Part shown: piece by piece, positions 15,505 to 17,813 of the stretch
Layout: each line of letters opens with the position of its first letter
Position numbering within the stretch: the stretch's first letter is position 1
Origin: Granulosicoccus sp964498925
GTDB lineage: Bacteria > Pseudomonadota > Gammaproteobacteria > Granulosicoccales > Granulosicoccaceae
Assembly (NCBI GenBank): GCA_964498925.1
Contig: CAZCKD010000062.1
Span: 1-17,813 of the forward strand
Direction of reading: 5' to 3'
Length of the DNA: 17,813 bases
Position numbers and translations under genes: made by a program
Notes under the pieces: model-generated
Seen by the model: the letters and a program-made list of their open reading frames with translations, nothing else
Told to the model about the DNA's origin: nothing
Database searches by the model: none

Positions 15505-15521
15505 GAGATCAGGAAAAATTC

Positions 15522-17306
15522 ATGACTTACACAGCTCCCGTAAAAGACATAGCGTTTGTTCTAAATCACGTTGTTGGATTGTCTGAAGTCGCCTCCTTAC
15601 AAGGTTTTGAAGATGCATCTCCCGATCTTGTCGAGGCCATTCTAGAAGAATCTGCCAAATTCACCGGCGAAGTACTGGCCCCGTTGAACTGGGCTGGTGA
15701 CCAACAAGGAAGCCAGTGGAACGATGGCGTTGTGACAACTCCGGATGGATGGTCAGATGCTTACAAACAGTTCGTCGAAAACGGCTGGGGCAGTTTGTCC
15801 TTCCCACCTGAATTCGGTGGTCAGGGCTTACCGATGTGCGTGTCTGCTGCCGTACAGGAAATGTGGCACAGCGCGAACATGTCATTTGGACTTTGCCCGC
15901 TGCTGACACAAGGTGCCGTAGATGCCATTGCGCATCATGCCTCTGACGAGATGAAGCAACAATATTTGCCGAACATGGTCGAGGGCACTTGGTCTGGCAC
16001 CATGAACCTGACTGAACCACAAGCCGGATCAGATCTCGCGGCTATCCGTACTAAAGCCGAGCCCAGTGGAGACCACTACCTGATTTCCGGGCAGAAGATA
16101 TTCATCACGTATGGTGAACACGATATGACTGACAACATCATTCATCTGGTGTTGGCAAGATTGCCCGATGCACCCGAAGGTGTAAAAGGTATATCGCTTT
16201 TTGTTGTGCCTAAGTTTTTACTCAAAGAAGACGGCACATCCGGCGAGCGTAACGATGTGAGATGCGTATCCATCGAACATAAGCTGGGCATCCACGCAAG
16301 CCCGACCTGCGTCATGTCATTCGGCGATAACGATGGGGCTGTGGGTTATCTCGTAGGTAAAGAGAATCACGGTCTGATGTACATGTTCACCATGATGAAT
16401 CAGGCCAGACATGCAGTAGGCGTTGAAGGCTACGGTATTGCTGAGCGCGCTTACCAGAAGGCGGTTGAATTTTCTCGTGATCGACGTCAAGGGCAAACGC
16501 TTCTGGGTAAAGATGAAGACGATCAGGGAATCATTAACCATCCTGATGTTCGTCGAATCCTGATGACCATGAAATCGAATATTGAAGCCATGCGGGCATT
16601 AGGCCTGGAGTGTGCAGCAGCTTTTGATACAGCGGACAGGCATGCAGACGAGGATACTCGCCAGCGCATGCAGCGACGCGGAGAACTGTTAACGCCATTA
16701 GTAAAAGGTTGGTCTACAGAGATGGGTGTAGAGCTTTGTTCTCTGGGTGTGCAAGTGCACGGCGGTATGGGTTTTATTGAAGAGACCGGTGCTGCGCAGT
16801 TCTTAAGAGATTCAAGAATCGCCCCTATCTATGAAGGTACGACAGCCATTCAGGCTAATGACCTTATCGGACGAAAAACAGCGCGTGACGGTGGCAAAGG
16901 CATGAGTGAGCTACTGTCGGATATGCGTCAGACGCTGGAAGAATTGAATAAGCACGATGACGTTAATCTAGCTGCTTTCATCAAACGTTTTGAACCTGCC
17001 TTAGCCTCAGGTGAGGCGGCCACCCAGTGGATGTTAGAGCAGAACGATGCATCTTTACCGGCTGCAACGTCTGTTGAATATCTGATGATGCAGGGCCGCT
17101 TAGCGGGCGCCTGGATGATGGGTAGATTGGCATTGGCAGCATATGCTCAGCTTACTGATGACGGTGCGGACAGCGACTATCTCAATTCCAAAATAATATT
17201 GGCTCGTTACTATGCAGAGCGCATGTTGCCGTTGGTGGAAGCAGCTGAGACCATCATTACCGACAGCGCCTCTACGACTATTGCTTTAGATCAGGCGATG
17301 CTCTAA
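15522..17306 (+). CDS. Acyl-CoA dehydrogenase, large DmdC-like class with C-terminal extension
   Basis: This 594-residue FAD-dependent acyl-CoA dehydrogenase begins with MTYTAPVKDIAFVLNHVVGL, typical of the ~600-residue class that carries an extra C-terminal domain. 3-methylmercaptopropionyl-CoA dehydrogenase (DmdC) and several FadE-type enzymes belong to this class. Substrate and FAD segments include MNLTEPQAGSDLAAIRTKAE and SGQKIFITYGEHD. The core helix motif is VQVHGGMGFIEETGAAQFLR. The catalytic base is E438 in IYEGTTAIQANDL. The last 140 residues form the extra helical domain. AGGA precedes the ATG. It probably delivers electrons to the EtfBA pair directly upstream. The exact substrate (fatty acyl, branched or methylthio acyl-CoA) cannot be read from sequence alone. 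Confidence 0.93.
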   Translation: MTYTAPVKDIAFVLNHVVGLSEVASLQGFEDASPDLVEAILEESAKFTGEVLAPLNWAGDQQGSQWNDGVVTTPDGWSDAYKQFVENGWGSLSFPPEFGGQGLPMCVSAAVQEMWHSANMSFGLCPLLTQGAVDAIAHHASDEMKQQYLPNMVEGTWSGTMNLTEPQAGSDLAAIRTKAEPSGDHYLISGQKIFITYGEHDMTDNIIHLVLARLPDAPEGVKGISLFVVPKFLLKEDGTSGERNDVRCVSIEHKLGIHASPTCVMSFGDNDGAVGYLVGKENHGLMYMFTMMNQARHAVGVEGYGIAERAYQKAVEFSRDRRQGQTLLGKDEDDQGIINHPDVRRILMTMKSNIEAMRALGLECAAAFDTADRHADEDTRQRMQRRGELLTPLVKGWSTEMGVELCSLGVQVHGGMGFIEETGAAQFLRDSRIAPIYEGTTAIQANDLIGRKTARDGGKGMSELLSDMRQTLEELNKHDDVNLAAFIKRFEPALASGEAATQWMLEQNDASLPAATSVEYLMMQGRLAGAWMMGRLALAAYAQLTDDGADSDYLNSKIILARYYAERMLPLVEAAETIITDSASTTIALDQAML

Positions 17307-17335
17307 GAACGAACGATCAACCGATCGCTTCAGAT

Positions 17336-17395
17336 CAGGCGACACCGTGCAACGAGGGATAATCTGATTGCGTTGCGCTAAAACTTAATCGCCTG
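17336..17395 (+). repeat. Nested inverted repeats in the 3' region of the acyl-CoA dehydrogenase gene
   Basis: The outer arms CAGGCGA (17336-17342) and TCGCCTG (17389-17395) enclose the inner arms GTGCAACG (17347-17354) and CGTTGCGC (17371-17378, one G-U). Together they could form a two-stem structure of about 60 nt. The 11 bases AGATCAGGCGA at 17332-17342 also occur in the end of the coding region at 17288-17298. The role is unknown. Confidence 0.4.
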
Positions 17396-17396
17396 G

Positions 17397-17433
17397 CTGG
17401 CAGTCATCATAAAAAACTTATGATGATTGCCAG
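17397..17433. terminator. 16-bp hairpin between convergent genes, overlapping a stop codon
   Basis: CTGGCAGTCATCATAA (17397-17412) pairs with TTATGATGATTGCCAG (17418-17433) around a 5-base loop. All positions pair in + strand RNA with one G-U. In - strand RNA that position is an A-C mismatch. The right arm contains the TAA stop and last codons of the minus-strand gene. No U-run follows on either strand, so the hairpin may protect transcript ends or work with Rho rather than act as a classic terminator. Confidence 0.5.
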
Positions 17434-17813
17434 TTAGGGTTTCGGTCTTTATCAACTAGTACCGCTCTGACGCCTTCGATAAAATCGGGGTGAGCACATC
17501 CTTTGACGGAAAGCTCTTTCTCCAGGCTAAGACAATCTGCCAGAGGCAGATTCTGACTGCGTTCAAGCAAAGCAAGTGTCGTCGTGACTGAATGCGGCGA
17601 ACCGGAATTGAGCAATTCCAACAGGTGTTTTGCATCATCGTTATCCGCAACGTTGTTTTGAAGCCGCTCTTGAATCTGCTTCGCATCGAAACCTTCGAAC
17701 CAATTAGCCCGCTCAGCCATCTGATTGTCGAATTCAGGATCGACGGCAGATTCGGTAAACGCTTCCAGTTCTTGGGATATTCTGTCTTTCGCGTTTTCTG
17801 CGTTAAGCGTCGA
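17418..17813 (-). CDS. 3-hydroxyisobutyryl-CoA hydrolase-like protein (ECH_2 family), C-terminal part
   Basis: The last 131 residues of a crotonase-fold protein are present. The frame is open to the window edge, so the N-terminus lies beyond 17813. The C-terminal pattern is typical of the ECH_2 domain: a helical region with WFEGFDAKQIQERLQ, then LNSGSPHSVTTTLALLERSQ and CLSLEKELSVKG. It ends with HPDFIEGVRAVLVDKDRNP and NW. This matches 3-hydroxyisobutyryl-CoA hydrolase (valine degradation) and related enoyl-CoA hydratase/isomerase family proteins. An ATG at 17720 is internal, because the frame continues upstream with sensible sequence (ELEAFTESAVDPEFDNQ). The gene converges on the acyl-CoA dehydrogenase, and its stop lies inside a hairpin arm. 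The catalytic part is not visible, so the exact reaction is unproven. Confidence 0.85.
   Translation of the reverse strand, partial: STLNAENAKDRISQELEAFTESAVDPEFDNQMAERANWFEGFDAKQIQERLQNNVADNDDAKHLLELLNSGSPHSVTTTLALLERSQNLPLADCLSLEKELSVKGCAHPDFIEGVRAVLVDKDRNPNWQSS

Noticed and set aside
13437..17530. PsrA- or FadR-type operator palindromes near the etf and dehydrogenase genes
   Set aside because: A GAAAC half-site occurs near 15346 but no matching GTTTC at proper spacing was found.

Overview
The window looks like chromosome of a Gram-negative gammaproteobacterium, probably marine and heterotrophic. The evidence is the outer-membrane Omp85-type protein, the separate FadJ/FadI-like beta-oxidation pair, the moxR-DUF58-DUF4381-VWA-VWA-TPR-BatD gene order and a moderate GC content. 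I cannot name a genus. All genes run on the + strand except the last, which is cut by the right edge and points inwards. No rRNA, tRNA, CRISPR array, insertion sequence or prophage gene was seen. No gene-free gap exceeds about 235 bases.

Region 1 (1-7396) is a Bat/MoxR operon: a MoxR AAA+ ATPase (5' end outside the window), a DUF58 protein, a DUF4381 membrane protein, two membrane-anchored von Willebrand factor A proteins (BatA- and BatB-like), a TPR protein with a long acidic tail (BatC-like) and BatD. Several genes overlap by 4 to 20 bases, which points to translational coupling. MoxR-VWA pairs generally act as chaperone or metal-insertion style machines at the membrane. The client here is unknown.

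Region 2 (about 7397-8934) holds a single-POTRA Omp85/TamA-like outer-membrane barrel protein. It lies between the Bat operon and the lipid genes, with an imperfect hairpin upstream.

Region 3 (8977-13436) is a fatty-acid beta-oxidation operon: a two-domain enoyl-CoA hydratase/3-hydroxyacyl-CoA dehydrogenase and a FadI-type thiolase. They are followed by a periplasmic SIMPL-domain protein and a small zinc deaminase that closely resembles fungal cytosine deaminase. A terminator-like hairpin closes the block.

Region 4 (13577-17306) contains etfB and etfA, then an acyl-CoA dehydrogenase of the large DmdC-like class. ETF takes electrons from such dehydrogenases, so regions 3 and 4 together cover one full beta-oxidation turn. 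A convergent gene at the right edge encodes the C-terminus of a 3-hydroxyisobutyryl-CoA hydrolase-like crotonase, which adds a link to valine or branched acyl-CoA degradation.

The most notable non-coding signals are two. One is a 13-base element containing TTGACA, placed exactly 51 bases before the start codons of both the fadJ-like and the acyl-CoA dehydrogenase genes. The other is a dense set of inverted repeats between the two convergent genes at 17332-17433. I did not find a clearly new biological system. The closest candidates are the fungal-type cytosine deaminase in a beta-oxidation operon and the Bat operon next to an Omp85 protein.
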